The position numbers were made by a program, and so were the translations under genes. A stretch of 64,000 nt of DNA from Microlunatus soli. GTDB taxonomy: Bacteria; Actinomycetota; Actinomycetes; Propionibacteriales; Propionibacteriaceae. The notes under the pieces are model-generated. The model had not been told where the DNA came from, made no database searches, and was given only the letters and a program-made list of their open reading frames with translations. Position 1 is the first letter of the stretch; each line of letters starts with the position of its first letter. Below are positions 9,185-17,748 of the stretch, piece after piece. The stretch lies in assembly GCF_900105385.1 (NCBI RefSeq), contig NZ_LT629772.1:5766001-5830000 (forward strand), in the 5' to 3' direction.

Positions 9185-10798
9185 ATGTTCGGCATAGCCG
9201 CGGTCGAGGTGCTGATCCTGGTGGCCTTGGTCCTCCTGATCGTGATGGTCGGCTTGATGCTGTTCCGTCGCCGGCAGTCGGGGATCGCCGCGACCCGAGC
9301 CGGCAGCGAGATCATGGCCGGTGCACAACGTGACGCCGAGCAGATCCGCGCCGACGCCGAGCATCTGCGTTCCGATGCCGACACCTATCAGCGCGATACC
9401 CGCGGCCGCGCCGACCGGTTGCTCCGCGAGGCTCAGCAGGCCCGTTCCGAGGCCGATGACGAGGCTCGCACCCAGCGCGGGCAGCTGCGTGACACCCGAT
9501 TGGACCTCGACCGCCGCGAGCAGCGGCTGACCGAGCGTGAGTCCCGGCTGGACGACGAGAGCCGGACGCTGCACGAGCGCGCCCAGCGGCTCGATCAGCT
9601 GGAGTCGGAGGTGGCGTCGCGATCCGACGAGCTGGCGATCGCCGATGCCGCCCGCATCCTCGAGCTGGAGCGGATCGGCGGGCTCACCCAGGACCAGGCC
9701 AAGGCCGAGTTGCTCGCCGCCACCGAGCATGACGCCAAGCGGCAGGCCGTGTTGATCACCCGCGACATCGAGAACGAGGCCCGTCGGGAGGCCGAGGAGC
9801 GGGCCCGCAACATCGTGGTGGGCGCCATCCAGCGGGTGGCGTCGGATCAGACCTCGGAGTCGGTGGTGACCGCGGTGCACCTGCCCGGCGACGACATGAA
9901 GGGCCGGATCATCGGGCGCGAGGGGCGCAACATCCGGTCCTTCGAACAGGTCACCGGGGTCAACGTGCTGATCGACGACACCCCGGAGAGCGTGCTGCTG
10001 TCCAGCTTCGATCCGGTCCGGCGGGAAACCGCGCGGATCACTTTGGTCGAGCTGATCACCGATGGTCGCATTCATCCGGCGCGGATCGAGGAGATCCACG
10101 AACGCAGCAAGTCCAAGATCGCCGATCGGGTGACGCGGGCTGCTGAGGACGCGTTGGCCGAGGTCGGCATCTCCGATCTGCATCCCGAGCTCGTCCCGGT
10201 CGTCGGGGCACTGCGCTATCGCACGTCGTACGGGCAGAACGTGCTCAAGCATCTGATCGAATCGGCGCACATCGCCGGCCTGATGGCTGCCGAACTGCAT
10301 CTCGATGTCGCCTTCTGCAAGCGGGCGGCGTTCCTGCACGACATCGGCAAGGCACTGACCCACGAGGTCGAGGGCTCCCATGCCCTGATCGGCGCCGATC
10401 TGGCCCGCAAGTACGGCGAGCACCCCGACATCGTGCACGCCATCGAGGCGCACCACAACGAGGTCGAGCCGCAGACCGTCGAGGCGGTGCTGACCCAGGC
10501 CGCCGACGCCATCAGTGGTGGCCGGCCGGGGGCTCGGCGGGAGAGCCTGGAGACCTACGTCAAGCGACTGGAGCGGCTGGAGGAGATCGCGCTGGCCCAT
10601 GACGGGGTGGAGAAGGTGTTTGCGATGCAGGCCGGCCGCGAGGTGCGGGTGATGGTGGCGCCGGACGTGGTCGACGACATCGAGGCCCAGGTGCTGGCCC
10701 GCGACATCGCCAAGCAGGTCGAGGAGGAACTCAGCTATCCCGGGCAGATCCGGGTGAGTGTGATCCGAGAGTCCCGGGCGGTCGAGACCGCGCGTTGA
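9185..10798 (+). CDS. rny: Ribonuclease Y
   Basis: A 537-residue membrane-anchored endoribonuclease that initiates mRNA decay. Domain order: one N-terminal transmembrane helix (residues 5-27), a long charged coiled coil (to about 200), a KH domain with GRIIGREGRNIRSFEQVTGV, and an HD domain with FLHDIGKALTHEVEGSHALIGADL, followed by the C-terminal region ending in ELSYPGQIRVSVIRE. The ATG at 9185 follows GGAGAGGAG. Length and order match the Bacillus-type enzyme. RNase Y occurs in only part of the actinobacteria. Confidence 0.95.
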   Translation: MFGIAAVEVLILVALVLLIVMVGLMLFRRRQSGIAATRAGSEIMAGAQRDAEQIRADAEHLRSDADTYQRDTRGRADRLLREAQQARSEADDEARTQRGQLRDTRLDLDRREQRLTERESRLDDESRTLHERAQRLDQLESEVASRSDELAIADAARILELERIGGLTQDQAKAELLAATEHDAKRQAVLITRDIENEARREAEERARNIVVGAIQRVASDQTSESVVTAVHLPGDDMKGRIIGREGRNIRSFEQVTGVNVLIDDTPESVLLSSFDPVRRETARITLVELITDGRIHPARIEEIHERSKSKIADRVTRAAEDALAEVGISDLHPELVPVVGALRYRTSYGQNVLKHLIESAHIAGLMAAELHLDVAFCKRAAFLHDIGKALTHEVEGSHALIGADLARKYGEHPDIVHAIEAHHNEVEPQTVEAVLTQAADAISGGRPGARRESLETYVKRLERLEEIALAHDGVEKVFAMQAGREVRVMVAPDVVDDIEAQVLARDIAKQVEEELSYPGQIRVSVIRESRAVETAR

Positions 10799-10826
10799 TC
10801 CGACCCTCCGGCGGCCGGCTCAGCGT

Positions 10827-11456
10827 TCAGCGTGGACGCAGCCCGTCCAACACCAGATCGAGCATCCGACCGACCTGGTCCTGGTCGGCCGTGGATGCGG
10901 TGGCCAGGAAGATCCCCAGCAGTGTGGCGACCACGTCGTCGGCGGCGACGTCGGACCGTAGCGTGCCGTCCTCGACGCCGGCGCGGAGGAACAATTCCAC
11001 GGTCGCCCGCACCCGTACCCGTGTCTCGGACGGGGTCAGGGAGCCCGACGACCACACGTTGCGCAGAGTGTCGGCCATTCCCCGCTTGGCCGCGACGAAC
11101 GCGGCGTAGCGGTCGGTCCAGGCCCGCAGTGCCGCCGCTGCCGACCGACCGGACAGAAATCCCGGCGCACTCCCCACCACGTCGTCGAGTTCGCTGCGAT
11201 AGACCGCCTCGACCAGATCCTGCCGGGTGGGGAAGTGCCGATACAGCGTGCCGATCCCGACACCGGCCGAACGGGCGACCGCCTCCAGGGACACGTCGGC
11301 ATCGGACCCTGCGCCGAGGAAAGCCGCACTCGCAGCGGCCAGCAGCCGTTCCCGATTGCGTTGGGCATCGGCGCGCGGACGGCGTGCCGCTGAGGTCGTG
11401 GTCGAGGACCCGTCGGAATCGGGCGACTCCCGTGTCGGTTGGTGACGAGACGACAA
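10827..11456 (-). CDS. TetR-family transcriptional regulator
   Basis: About 209 residues from a TTG at 11454-11456, preceded at 9 bases by a strong GGAGGT. Upstream in-frame codons would extend into the divergent gene and are not favoured. The helix-turn-helix is VSLEAVARSAGVGIGTLYRHFPTRQDLVEAVYRSEL, typical of TetR. The C-terminal ligand domain resembles those of small-molecule sensors. It is divergent from an aldo/keto reductase gene, with twin palindromic boxes between them, one overlapping this gene's own ribosome site. It probably represses both genes. Confidence 0.88.
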   Translation of the reverse strand: MSSRHQPTRESPDSDGSSTTTSAARRPRADAQRNRERLLAAASAAFLGAGSDADVSLEAVARSAGVGIGTLYRHFPTRQDLVEAVYRSELDDVVGSAPGFLSGRSAAAALRAWTDRYAAFVAAKRGMADTLRNVWSSGSLTPSETRVRVRATVELFLRAGVEDGTLRSDVAADDVVATLLGIFLATASTADQDQVGRMLDLVLDGLRPR

Positions 11457-11459
11457 AGT

Positions 11460-11508
11460 GGAGGCACCTCCGGATAGTGCTATGGTCGATGTAGCGGAGC
11501 CACCTCCG
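11460..11508. promoter_or_regulatory. Twin TetR operators between tetR and the aldo/keto reductase
   Basis: GGAG[G/C]CACCTCCG occurs at 11460-11472 and 11496-11508, 36 bases apart. The second extends to the perfect dyad GCGGAG-N4-CTCCGC (11494-11509). The first overlaps the ribosome site of the TetR gene. Position, symmetry and repetition support an autoregulated divergent operator. Confidence 0.7.
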
Positions 11509-11544
11509 CTTTGAATCGAGTATCTCACGTCATCGGAAGGCGTC

Positions 11545-12531
11545 ATGGCAGACACGGTTTCACCAGCAGGCACGGATCGCTCGGCGGACACCGACACCCG
11601 ACCAGGATCACGGCCCGGCGGCACTGCAGCGCTCGGCACGTCCAGTGTCGCCCGGATCGGCTACGGGGCGATGGGCCTGGAACGTCATCACGACAACCCG
11701 GATGCCGCGGTCGCCGTCGTCCGACGGGCCGTCGAGCTCGGGGTCGACCACATCGACACCGCCCAGTTCTACGGCAACGGGTTCGTCAACGATGTGCTGC
11801 GGCGCGCGCTGAAGCCCGACGAAGGCGTCGTCATCGTCAGCAAGGTCGGTGCGGTCCCCGATCCGGGTGGGCAGCCGCCGCTGCGGCCCGCGCAGCATCC
11901 CGCCGAGCTCCGAGCAGCTGTCGAGGACAACCTACGGGCCCTGGACACCGACACCATCGGCGTCGTCAATCTCCGACGGCTGGACGTCGGGCCGGGCGTC
12001 ACCGCGACCGGCGACCAGCTCGTCGACCTCGATGATCAACTCGCCGAGATGGTCGCGCTCCGCGATGAGGGCAAGATCGGCGGCATCGGTCTGTCCGCGG
12101 TCGACACCGACACCCTGCGCCGAGCGCTGCCGGCCGGGATCGTCTGCGTGCAGAACGCCTACAGCCTGATCCAGCGCGAGTACGAGGACATGCTCGAGCT
12201 GTGCGCCGACGAGGGCATCGGCTGGGCCCCGTTCTTCCCGCTCGGCTCGGGCTTCCCGGGTTTTCCCAAGGTCGTCGACGAGCCAGCGGTCCGAGCCGCG
12301 GCGTCGGCTCGCGGTGTCACGCCGGCACAGGTCGGCCTGGCCTGGTTGTTGGCGCACGCGCCGAACATCCTGCTGATCCCGGGGACCGCAAGCATCGCTC
12401 ATCTGGAGGAGAACGTCGCGGTCGGAGACATCGCCCTGGACGGCGACACCAAGGCCGCGCTCGATGCCGTGGGTGCGGCGACGGTCAGCACCGGCGACCG
12501 CAGCCCGCGATGGCCCGACGAAGCTCGCTGA
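11545..12531 (+). CDS. Aldo/keto reductase
   Basis: A 328-residue (alpha/beta)8 NADPH-dependent oxidoreductase. The first ~30 residues are a disordered extension. Catalytic Asp and Tyr are in HIDTAQFYGNGFVNDVLRRAL and Lys in VIVSKVG. The position usually occupied by the catalytic His (L-H-R-x-D) reads LRRLD, so His is replaced by Arg. The C-terminal cofactor loop (ILLIPGTASIAHLEENV) is intact. The ATG follows GGAAGG. It is divergent from a TetR gene and probably induced by the compound it reduces. The substrate is unknown. Confidence 0.88.
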   Translation: MADTVSPAGTDRSADTDTRPGSRPGGTAALGTSSVARIGYGAMGLERHHDNPDAAVAVVRRAVELGVDHIDTAQFYGNGFVNDVLRRALKPDEGVVIVSKVGAVPDPGGQPPLRPAQHPAELRAAVEDNLRALDTDTIGVVNLRRLDVGPGVTATGDQLVDLDDQLAEMVALRDEGKIGGIGLSAVDTDTLRRALPAGIVCVQNAYSLIQREYEDMLELCADEGIGWAPFFPLGSGFPGFPKVVDEPAVRAAASARGVTPAQVGLAWLLAHAPNILLIPGTASIAHLEENVAVGDIALDGDTKAALDAVGAATVSTGDRSPRWPDEAR

Positions 12532-12556
12532 CCGACCAGGATCGGGCCCGGCAGGA

Positions 12557-13459
12557 TCAGGGCTGGTTGGCCTGCAACGACGCAGCACCGGCGTTCGCAG
12601 CCTTGGCCGGGTCGCCCATCAGCTGGTCCGGCGGCCGGGCGACCGAGCGGCCGCGCCGCTTCATCCGGCCCTCCAGCCAGGCCGCGACCCGGGTCAGGCT
12701 GTAGTTGATGATGATGTACATCGCAGCCATGACGAGCACGGTGGGGATCAGGTTGCCGGTCAGGTTGGAGCCGGTGTAGCCGCTCTGCAGCAGGTCCGGG
12801 TAGCCGATGATCGCGCCGAGGGCGGTGTCCTTCAGGACCACCACCAGCTGGCTGACCAGTGACGGCAGCATCGCCGTCACCGCCTGCGGCAGCAGGATCG
12901 ACGTCATCGCCTGGCCCTCGGTCAGCCCGATCGCCAGACCGGCCTCGCGCTGTCCCCGCGGCAGCGAGCCGACACCGGAACGGATCAGTTCGGCGATCAC
13001 CGAGGAGTTGTAGAGCACCAGCCCGACCACGACCCCGAAGAAGGCCTGGTTCTTCGGCAGGTGCAGCACATAGAGGGCGAAGTAGTAGGAGAACAACATG
13101 CCGACCAGGACCGGGATCGCGCGGAAGACTTCGACCCAGACGCCGCAGACGATCCGGATCGGTGCGATTGTCGACAGTCGGCCGACGCCGAGCAACATGC
13201 CCAGGATCAGCGACAGGACGATCGCCAGCGCGGCCGCCTTCAGGGTCGACAGCAGCCCCGGTAGCAGGTAGTCGGCCCAGGTGCTGGGTTGCAGGAACGG
13301 CTTCCAGAAGTCGCCGGTGAACTGATTGGCGTTGGCCAACCCGACGATCACGAACACGATGCCGGCCAGGATGGCGGCGCCGCCGACGACGCCGACGACG
13401 ATGTTGCGGGTCCGAGCCTTCGGCCCCGGCGCGTCGAACAGGACGGTCGATTCACTCAT
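12557..13459 (-). CDS. gluD: Amino-acid ABC transporter permease (GluD type)
   Basis: A 300-residue permease of the His/Glu/Gln/Arg opine family with about six membrane segments and the EAA-like loop GLAIGLTEGQAMTSILLPQAVTAMLPSL. The N-terminal ~25 residues and the C-terminal MKRRGRSVARPPDQL tail are cytoplasmic, as in corynebacterial GluD. The ATG at 13459 overlaps the upstream permease stop (ATGA). It is the last gene of a four-gene operon read right to left: ATPase, binding protein and two permeases. Glutamate is the best substrate guess from gene order and family. Confidence 0.9.
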   Translation of the reverse strand: MSESTVLFDAPGPKARTRNIVVGVVGGAAILAGIVFVIVGLANANQFTGDFWKPFLQPSTWADYLLPGLLSTLKAAALAIVLSLILGMLLGVGRLSTIAPIRIVCGVWVEVFRAIPVLVGMLFSYYFALYVLHLPKNQAFFGVVVGLVLYNSSVIAELIRSGVGSLPRGQREAGLAIGLTEGQAMTSILLPQAVTAMLPSLVSQLVVVLKDTALGAIIGYPDLLQSGYTGSNLTGNLIPTVLVMAAMYIIINYSLTRVAAWLEGRMKRRGRSVARPPDQLMGDPAKAANAGAASLQANQP

Positions 13460-14145
13460 CGCTGCACCGCCAATCGCCGGGACAGACTGGTGAAGAACGC
13501 GCCGACCGGCAGCGTCAGGATCACGAACGAGATCGCCACCAGCGCGAAGATCAGATACAGCAGCGATGCCTTGGCCTCGATCATGTTCTTCATCTGGAAC
13601 GACACCTCCGCGACGCCGACGGTGGCCAGCACGGTGGTGTTCTTGGTCAGCGCGATCAGAGTGTTGCCGAGCGGGGCGATCGCACCGCGCAATGCTTGCG
13701 GCATCACGACCGTTCCCAGTGTCTGGCCGAAGTTGAGACCGATCGCTCGGGCCGCCTCGGCCTGGCCCGGCGGCACCGTGTTGATCCCGCTGCGGATCGC
13801 CTCTGCGGTGAAGGTGGCGTGGTAGACCGACAGTGCGATCACACCCCACCGGAAGTTGTTGTCATCGATGGAGGTGGGGGAGTCCTGCGGAGCGAGCGAG
13901 AGCTGCAGCACCTGGAGCGCGCCGAAGGCGGCGAAGAAGACGATCAAGGTCAGTGGGGTGTTCCGGATCAACGTCACGTACGCCGTGCCGAACCAGCGCA
14001 GTACCGCTACCGGGGAGACCCGGAAGATCGCGATGATCGTCCCCAGGATCAACGAGCCGATGGCCGACACGACCGTCAGCTTGATCGTCATCCAGAACGC
14101 GGCGAGATAGTCGAATTCCTTGATCAGCGTCAGAAAGTCGCCCAC
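13456..14145 (-). CDS. gluC: Amino-acid ABC transporter permease (GluC type)
   Basis: A 229-residue permease with about five membrane segments and the docking loop ARAIGLNFGQTLGTVVMPQALRGAIAPLGNTLIAL. It begins MGDFLTLIKEFDYLAAFWMTIKLTV, as expected for GluC proteins. It pairs with GluD, with which it overlaps by four bases. The 128-base spacer before it, after the binding-protein stop, shows no clear terminator and is rich in GATC. Confidence 0.9.
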   Translation of the reverse strand: MGDFLTLIKEFDYLAAFWMTIKLTVVSAIGSLILGTIIAIFRVSPVAVLRWFGTAYVTLIRNTPLTLIVFFAAFGALQVLQLSLAPQDSPTSIDDNNFRWGVIALSVYHATFTAEAIRSGINTVPPGQAEAARAIGLNFGQTLGTVVMPQALRGAIAPLGNTLIALTKNTTVLATVGVAEVSFQMKNMIEAKASLLYLIFALVAISFVILTLPVGAFFTSLSRRLAVQR

Positions 14146-14273
14146 CAGGACCTCCTCGTTGTACGAGCCGCTGTGATCGTGATCATCGCGGCAGCAACGG
14201 CCGTCGGCCGGGCCGGGAGTTGCGTTGTCCGGCCCGGCCGGCGGCGGTTGCCATCAGTAGCCTCAGCTGCGGA

Positions 14274-15122
14274 TCAGCTGCAGGCGATCGGCTTCGGCGG
14301 GTTCTTGGACGCATCCGGCGTGTAGTTCGCGTCGCCGAAGTTCTTGTCCAACGCCTTCTTCCAATCACCGCTGTCGATCATCTTGGTGATCGCCGTGTCG
14401 ATCTTCTTGCACAGGGCGGTATCGCCCTTCTTGATGCCGACGCCGTACGGCTCCTCGGTGAACGGCTTGCCGACCACCTTCAGCTTGCCCTTGTACTGCG
14501 GCTGCGCGGCGTAACCGGCAAGGATGTCGTCATCGGTGGTCAGCGCGTCGATGTTGCCGCTGAGTACCGCCGGCAGGCACTTGGAGTAGGAGTCGTAGTT
14601 CTGCAGCTGGACCTTGCCGGCGAAGTCCTTCTTGACGTTCTGCGCCGAGGTCGAACCGGTGACCGAGCAGAGCTTCTTGCCGTTCAGGCTCTCCGGTCCG
14701 GTGATCGAGCTGTCGTCGGAGCGGACCAGCAGGTCCTGCCCGGCGACCAGGTACGGTCCGGCGAAGGAGACCTTCTGCTGGCGCTCCTCGTTGATCGTGT
14801 AACTGGCGAAGATCATGTCGACCTGACCCGACTCGATCAGCGTCTCCCGGTCGGCGGACTTGGCTTCCTTGAACGTGACGTCGGTGTAGCCGAGCTCCTT
14901 GGCCACATAGTTGGCGACGTCGACGTCGAAGCCGGTGTAGGTCGAGCCCTCCTTGAAGCCGACGCCCGGCTGATCGAACTTGATGCCGATCGTCACGGCC
15001 TTGCCGCCGCCCCCGCCGCCCTCGCCGCCCGAGCCTCCGGTGGTGTCGCTGGCGCAGGCCGCGAGTCCGAGCATCAACACGGATGCGGCACCGGCGGCTG
15101 CGATCGCCTTCTTGATACGCAT
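14274..15122 (-). CDS. gluB: Glutamate-type ABC transporter binding lipoprotein (GluB)
   Basis: A 282-residue family 3 solute-binding protein. The signal peptide MRIKKAIAAAGAASVLMLGLAAC ends in the lipobox LAAC, so the mature protein is membrane-anchored. A Gly-rich linker follows, then the binding domain with GVGFKEGSTYTGFDVDVANYVAKELGY and DMIFASYTINEERQQKVSFAGPY, the classic signatures. It captures glutamate or a related amino acid for GluC/GluD. Confidence 0.92.
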   Translation of the reverse strand: MRIKKAIAAAGAASVLMLGLAACASDTTGGSGGEGGGGGGKAVTIGIKFDQPGVGFKEGSTYTGFDVDVANYVAKELGYTDVTFKEAKSADRETLIESGQVDMIFASYTINEERQQKVSFAGPYLVAGQDLLVRSDDSSITGPESLNGKKLCSVTGSTSAQNVKKDFAGKVQLQNYDSYSKCLPAVLSGNIDALTTDDDILAGYAAQPQYKGKLKVVGKPFTEEPYGVGIKKGDTALCKKIDTAITKMIDSGDWKKALDKNFGDANYTPDASKNPPKPIACS

Positions 15123-15152
15123 GGGAGTTGTCTCCTTCAGAGATGTGAATTG

Positions 15153-15962
15153 TCAGTGAGTCAGGATCTTGCTCAGGAAGTCCTTGGCCCTGGCGCTCTT
15201 CGGGTCGGTGAAGAAGGACTCGGGGTCGGATTCCTCCAGGATCTCGCCGTCGGCCATGAAGACCACCCGATTGGCCGCCGTTCGGGCGAAACCCATCTCG
15301 TGGGTGACCACGATCATGGTCATGCCCTGCTCGGCCAGCTTGATCATCACGTCCAGGACCTCGTTGATCATCTCCGGGTCCAGGGCCGAGGTCGGCTCGT
15401 CGAACAAGATCACCTTCGGATCCATCGCCAGAGCCCGTGCGATCGCGACCCGCTGCTGCTGGCCGCCGGACAACTGGGCCGGGTACTTGTCGGCCTGGTT
15501 GCCGACCCCGACCCGGTTGAGCAGTTCCATCGCCCGATCGTGGGCTTCGGTCTTTGCCTTCCGGCGTACCCGGACCGGACCGAGGGTGACGTTTTCCACG
15601 ATCGTCTTGTGGGCGAACAGGTTGAACTGTTGGAAGACCATCCCGACGTCCGCCCGCAGCCGCGCCAGTTCCTTGCCCTCGCTCGGCAGCGGCGAACCGT
15701 CGATCGTGATCGATCCGGACTGGATCGTCTCCAGGCGGTTGATCGAACGGCACAAGGTCGACTTGCCGGACCCCGACGGGCCGATCACGACGACGACCTC
15801 GCCCCGGCCGACCGACAGGTTGATGTTCTTCAGCACGTGCAACTCGCCGAAGTACTTCTCGACGTCGCTGAGCACGACCAGCGGCTCTCCGACGGCGACG
15901 GTCGGACGAGAGTTGAGCAGCACCTCGTCCCCCGGCCCCCCGGCGGGGTTGGTTTCGGTCAT
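15153..15962 (-). CDS. gluA: Amino-acid ABC transporter ATP-binding protein (GluA type)
   Basis: A 269-residue ATPase with Walker [11 protein letters not shown]-loop [14 protein letters not shown], signature [15 protein letters not shown], Walker [13 protein letters not shown] and the switch His in VVTHEMGF. The first gene of the operon, it powers GluC/GluD. The ATG at 15960-15962 has no Shine-Dalgarno sequence. TAGGGT at 15970-15975 ends 7 bases before it, so a leaderless transcript is likely. An in-frame GTG seven codons upstream is the alternative. Confidence 0.92.
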   Translation of the reverse strand: MTETNPAGGPGDEVLLNSRPTVAVGEPLVVLSDVEKYFGELHVLKNINLSVGRGEVVVVIGPSGSGKSTLCRSINRLETIQSGSITIDGSPLPSEGKELARLRADVGMVFQQFNLFAHKTIVENVTLGPVRVRRKAKTEAHDRAMELLNRVGVGNQADKYPAQLSGGQQQRVAIARALAMDPKVILFDEPTSALDPEMINEVLDVMIKLAEQGMTMIVVTHEMGFARTAANRVVFMADGEILEESDPESFFTDPKSARAKDFLSKILTH

Positions 15963-16037
15963 AGGGAGGACCCTAGACGACACCCCACCCCAACCACCGG
16001 CAATAGGTGTTGAGTTTCGGTTACGACCTCGACACAA

Positions 16038-16143
16038 GGTCCCTGAGCCCGTCGAAGGGCATCGGGATCCAGCCATGATCGGACACGGTCCTTCGACGGG
16101 CTCAGGACCCGTTGGGTGGGTTCGGGGCCTTCGACGGGCTCAG
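16038..16143. repeat. Cluster of three GAGCCCGTCGAAGG dispersed repeats
   Basis: Copies lie at 16038-16059 (forward), 16087-16109 and 16128-16143 (both inverted), with core CTTCGACGGGCTCAGG. The first and second face each other and could form a long hairpin (GGTCC ends match). The third runs into the aldose-epimerase gene and supplies its TGA stop. A fourth variant is in the recA-recX spacer. They fill the gap between two leftward genes and may act as terminators or REP-like elements. Confidence 0.75.
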
Positions 16144-17069
16144 CGGCCGTAGACGCCCCAGGTGCCCTCGTACTGGTCGCCCGGCTCGAGCACGATCAGC
16201 CCGTCGCTGGTCAGGTCGGTGTTGAAGGCGTCCGGACCGCAGGTCATCGGCTCGACGGCGATGCCGAGGTCGCGCTTGCCGGCACCGGTGTAGATCTGGA
16301 TCCAGCGATGCTTCTCGTCTCCCCAGATGAACGTCTCCCGTTCGCCGAGGGCCAGTCGCACGCGCCAGGGTTGATCGCCGTCGGTGGCCAGGGCGGTGAA
16401 GGCGGTGTCGAAGTCCCGGGCCGCCAGTGGTGCCGCGGTCCGCAGGTCCTCGTCCAGACCGTCGACCGGCCGGACCGCGACAGGCAGCAGCCGGTCATCG
16501 ACTTCCAGGTAGCTGCTGGCCGGGGCACTGATCTCGACCTGATCGACCGCCGACTCGCCGAGGGTGAAGTAGGGATGGGCCGCATAGCCGAAGGGTGCCG
16601 CCACGTCGCCGACGTTCCGCGCCGCGACCGTGACGGTCAGGCCGCGATCGGACAACTGGTGGGTGATGGTGCACAGCAACGTCGTGTCCCAGCCCTGCTG
16701 GGGATGCAGCGTCACCTGCTGGACGACGGTGTCGGCGGTGTGCTCGACAACGTTCCACGGCAACCAGCGGACCAGTCCGTGGATGGCGTTGTGCCGCTCC
16801 GGCTCGCTGAGTGCCAATTGCTGCTCCTGGCCGCCGAAGCTGTAGCGACCGTCGCGGATCCGGTTCGGCCAGGGCAACAGCTGTTGGCCGTGGCCGCCGG
16901 AGATCCGATCACCCTCGGCGAATCCGGCCAGGATGTTCTTGCCGTCGACCTGCAGCAGCCGCAGTGTCGCTCCCACCTCGGTGATCACCGCCCGGTAGGA
17001 CCCGGAGGTGATCTCGTACTGTTCGCCGCTGGGTGCCGGTGTCGTGCCGGTGCTGTCGCTGGAAGTCAT
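16140..17069 (-). CDS. galM: Aldose 1-epimerase family protein
   Basis: A 309-residue mutarotase-like protein, interconverting alpha and beta anomers of aldoses. Motifs: LLPWPNRIRDGRYSFGG, AIHGLVRWLPW with the active-site His, and GYAAHPYFTLG with the second His. The catalytic Glu is probably in AVEPMTCGPDAFN. The ATG at 17069 is chosen; a TTG at 17078 is possible. Neither has a good ribosome site. It follows a membrane-protein gene by 30 bases. Its stop codon is contributed by a dispersed repeat. The symbol is by family resemblance only. Confidence 0.85.
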   Translation of the reverse strand: MTSSDSTGTTPAPSGEQYEITSGSYRAVITEVGATLRLLQVDGKNILAGFAEGDRISGGHGQQLLPWPNRIRDGRYSFGGQEQQLALSEPERHNAIHGLVRWLPWNVVEHTADTVVQQVTLHPQQGWDTTLLCTITHQLSDRGLTVTVAARNVGDVAAPFGYAAHPYFTLGESAVDQVEISAPASSYLEVDDRLLPVAVRPVDGLDEDLRTAAPLAARDFDTAFTALATDGDQPWRVRLALGERETFIWGDEKHRWIQIYTGAGKRDLGIAVEPMTCGPDAFNTDLTSDGLIVLEPGDQYEGTWGVYGR

Positions 17070-17099
17070 GATCGCCAACTGTAGGGCTCGGCCGCTGGA

Positions 17100-17675
17100 T
17101 CACCGTACGGGGCTGCGGAAGATGGCGGCGGAGATGACGGCCATCACCATGGCACCCAACGCCAGCGGGACGATGCCGACCACGAAACCGGCGCGAGGGC
17201 CGAGGTCGTAGTAGATCGTGTAGCAGACCAGGCAGCCGACCAGTGCGGCGATGCTCACGGCGACGAACAGCAGCGTTCGTTGCCGACCGAACACCCCGGC
17301 GCCGTACAGGGCATTGAGCTGATACAGCACGAGCACCGCCCAGCCGACCATCAGGACCAGTTCGGCCGTCACCTGGCGGTGGAACAGCAGCCGGGTCAGC
17401 AGCAGCAGGACGAGGTAACAGGCGATGCCCGCCACCAGGAGCCGCCACGGTGGGAACAGTCTGCGCGCCGTGGTGGAGTGTGTTCCCGCCCGGACAGCGA
17501 GCACGATGCCGACGAAGCCGGCGACGACGGCCGGGATCAGCAGCCAGCCGCTGCGCAGGCCCGGAACGGGGTTGACCGGCTTGAACGCCAGGATCCACCA
17601 CAGCAGATAGCAGCCACAGCAGACGATGACGGCAACGTTGCTGAGCAGGAATCGGCCGGCCACGGTGTTTGCCAC
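17100..17675 (-). CDS. Hypothetical membrane protein, about six transmembrane segments
   Basis: A 191-residue protein made almost wholly of hydrophobic segments, with conserved-looking CCGCYLLWWILAFKPVNPVPGLRSG near the start. I do not recognise a named family. The GTG at 17675 is preceded by GGAGGTG. It is 30 bases upstream of galM on the same strand and is probably co-transcribed with it. It is divergent from miaB. Confidence 0.75.
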   Translation of the reverse strand: MANTVAGRFLLSNVAVIVCCGCYLLWWILAFKPVNPVPGLRSGWLLIPAVVAGFVGIVLAVRAGTHSTTARRLFPPWRLLVAGIACYLVLLLLTRLLFHRQVTAELVLMVGWAVLVLYQLNALYGAGVFGRQRTLLFVAVSIAALVGCLVCYTIYYDLGPRAGFVVGIVPLALGAMVMAVISAAIFRSPVR

Positions 17676-17748
17676 GAGTCACCTCCGGCTCACTGTACTG
17701 CTGGTCCGTTTCGGTGTGACCGACCCGCAGCGATTACCCTGAACCATC

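Noticed and set aside
8573-10600. 675-codon open frame on the reverse strand across rny and recX
   Set aside because: It is antisense to two certain genes, its translation is low-complexity His/Asp/Leu/Gly-rich and it shows no domain. Long antisense frames are expected in high-GC coding DNA.
14220-16013. 597-codon open frame on the forward strand over the glutamate transporter genes
   Set aside because: Antisense to gluB and gluA, which have full motif support; composition is that of a shadow frame.
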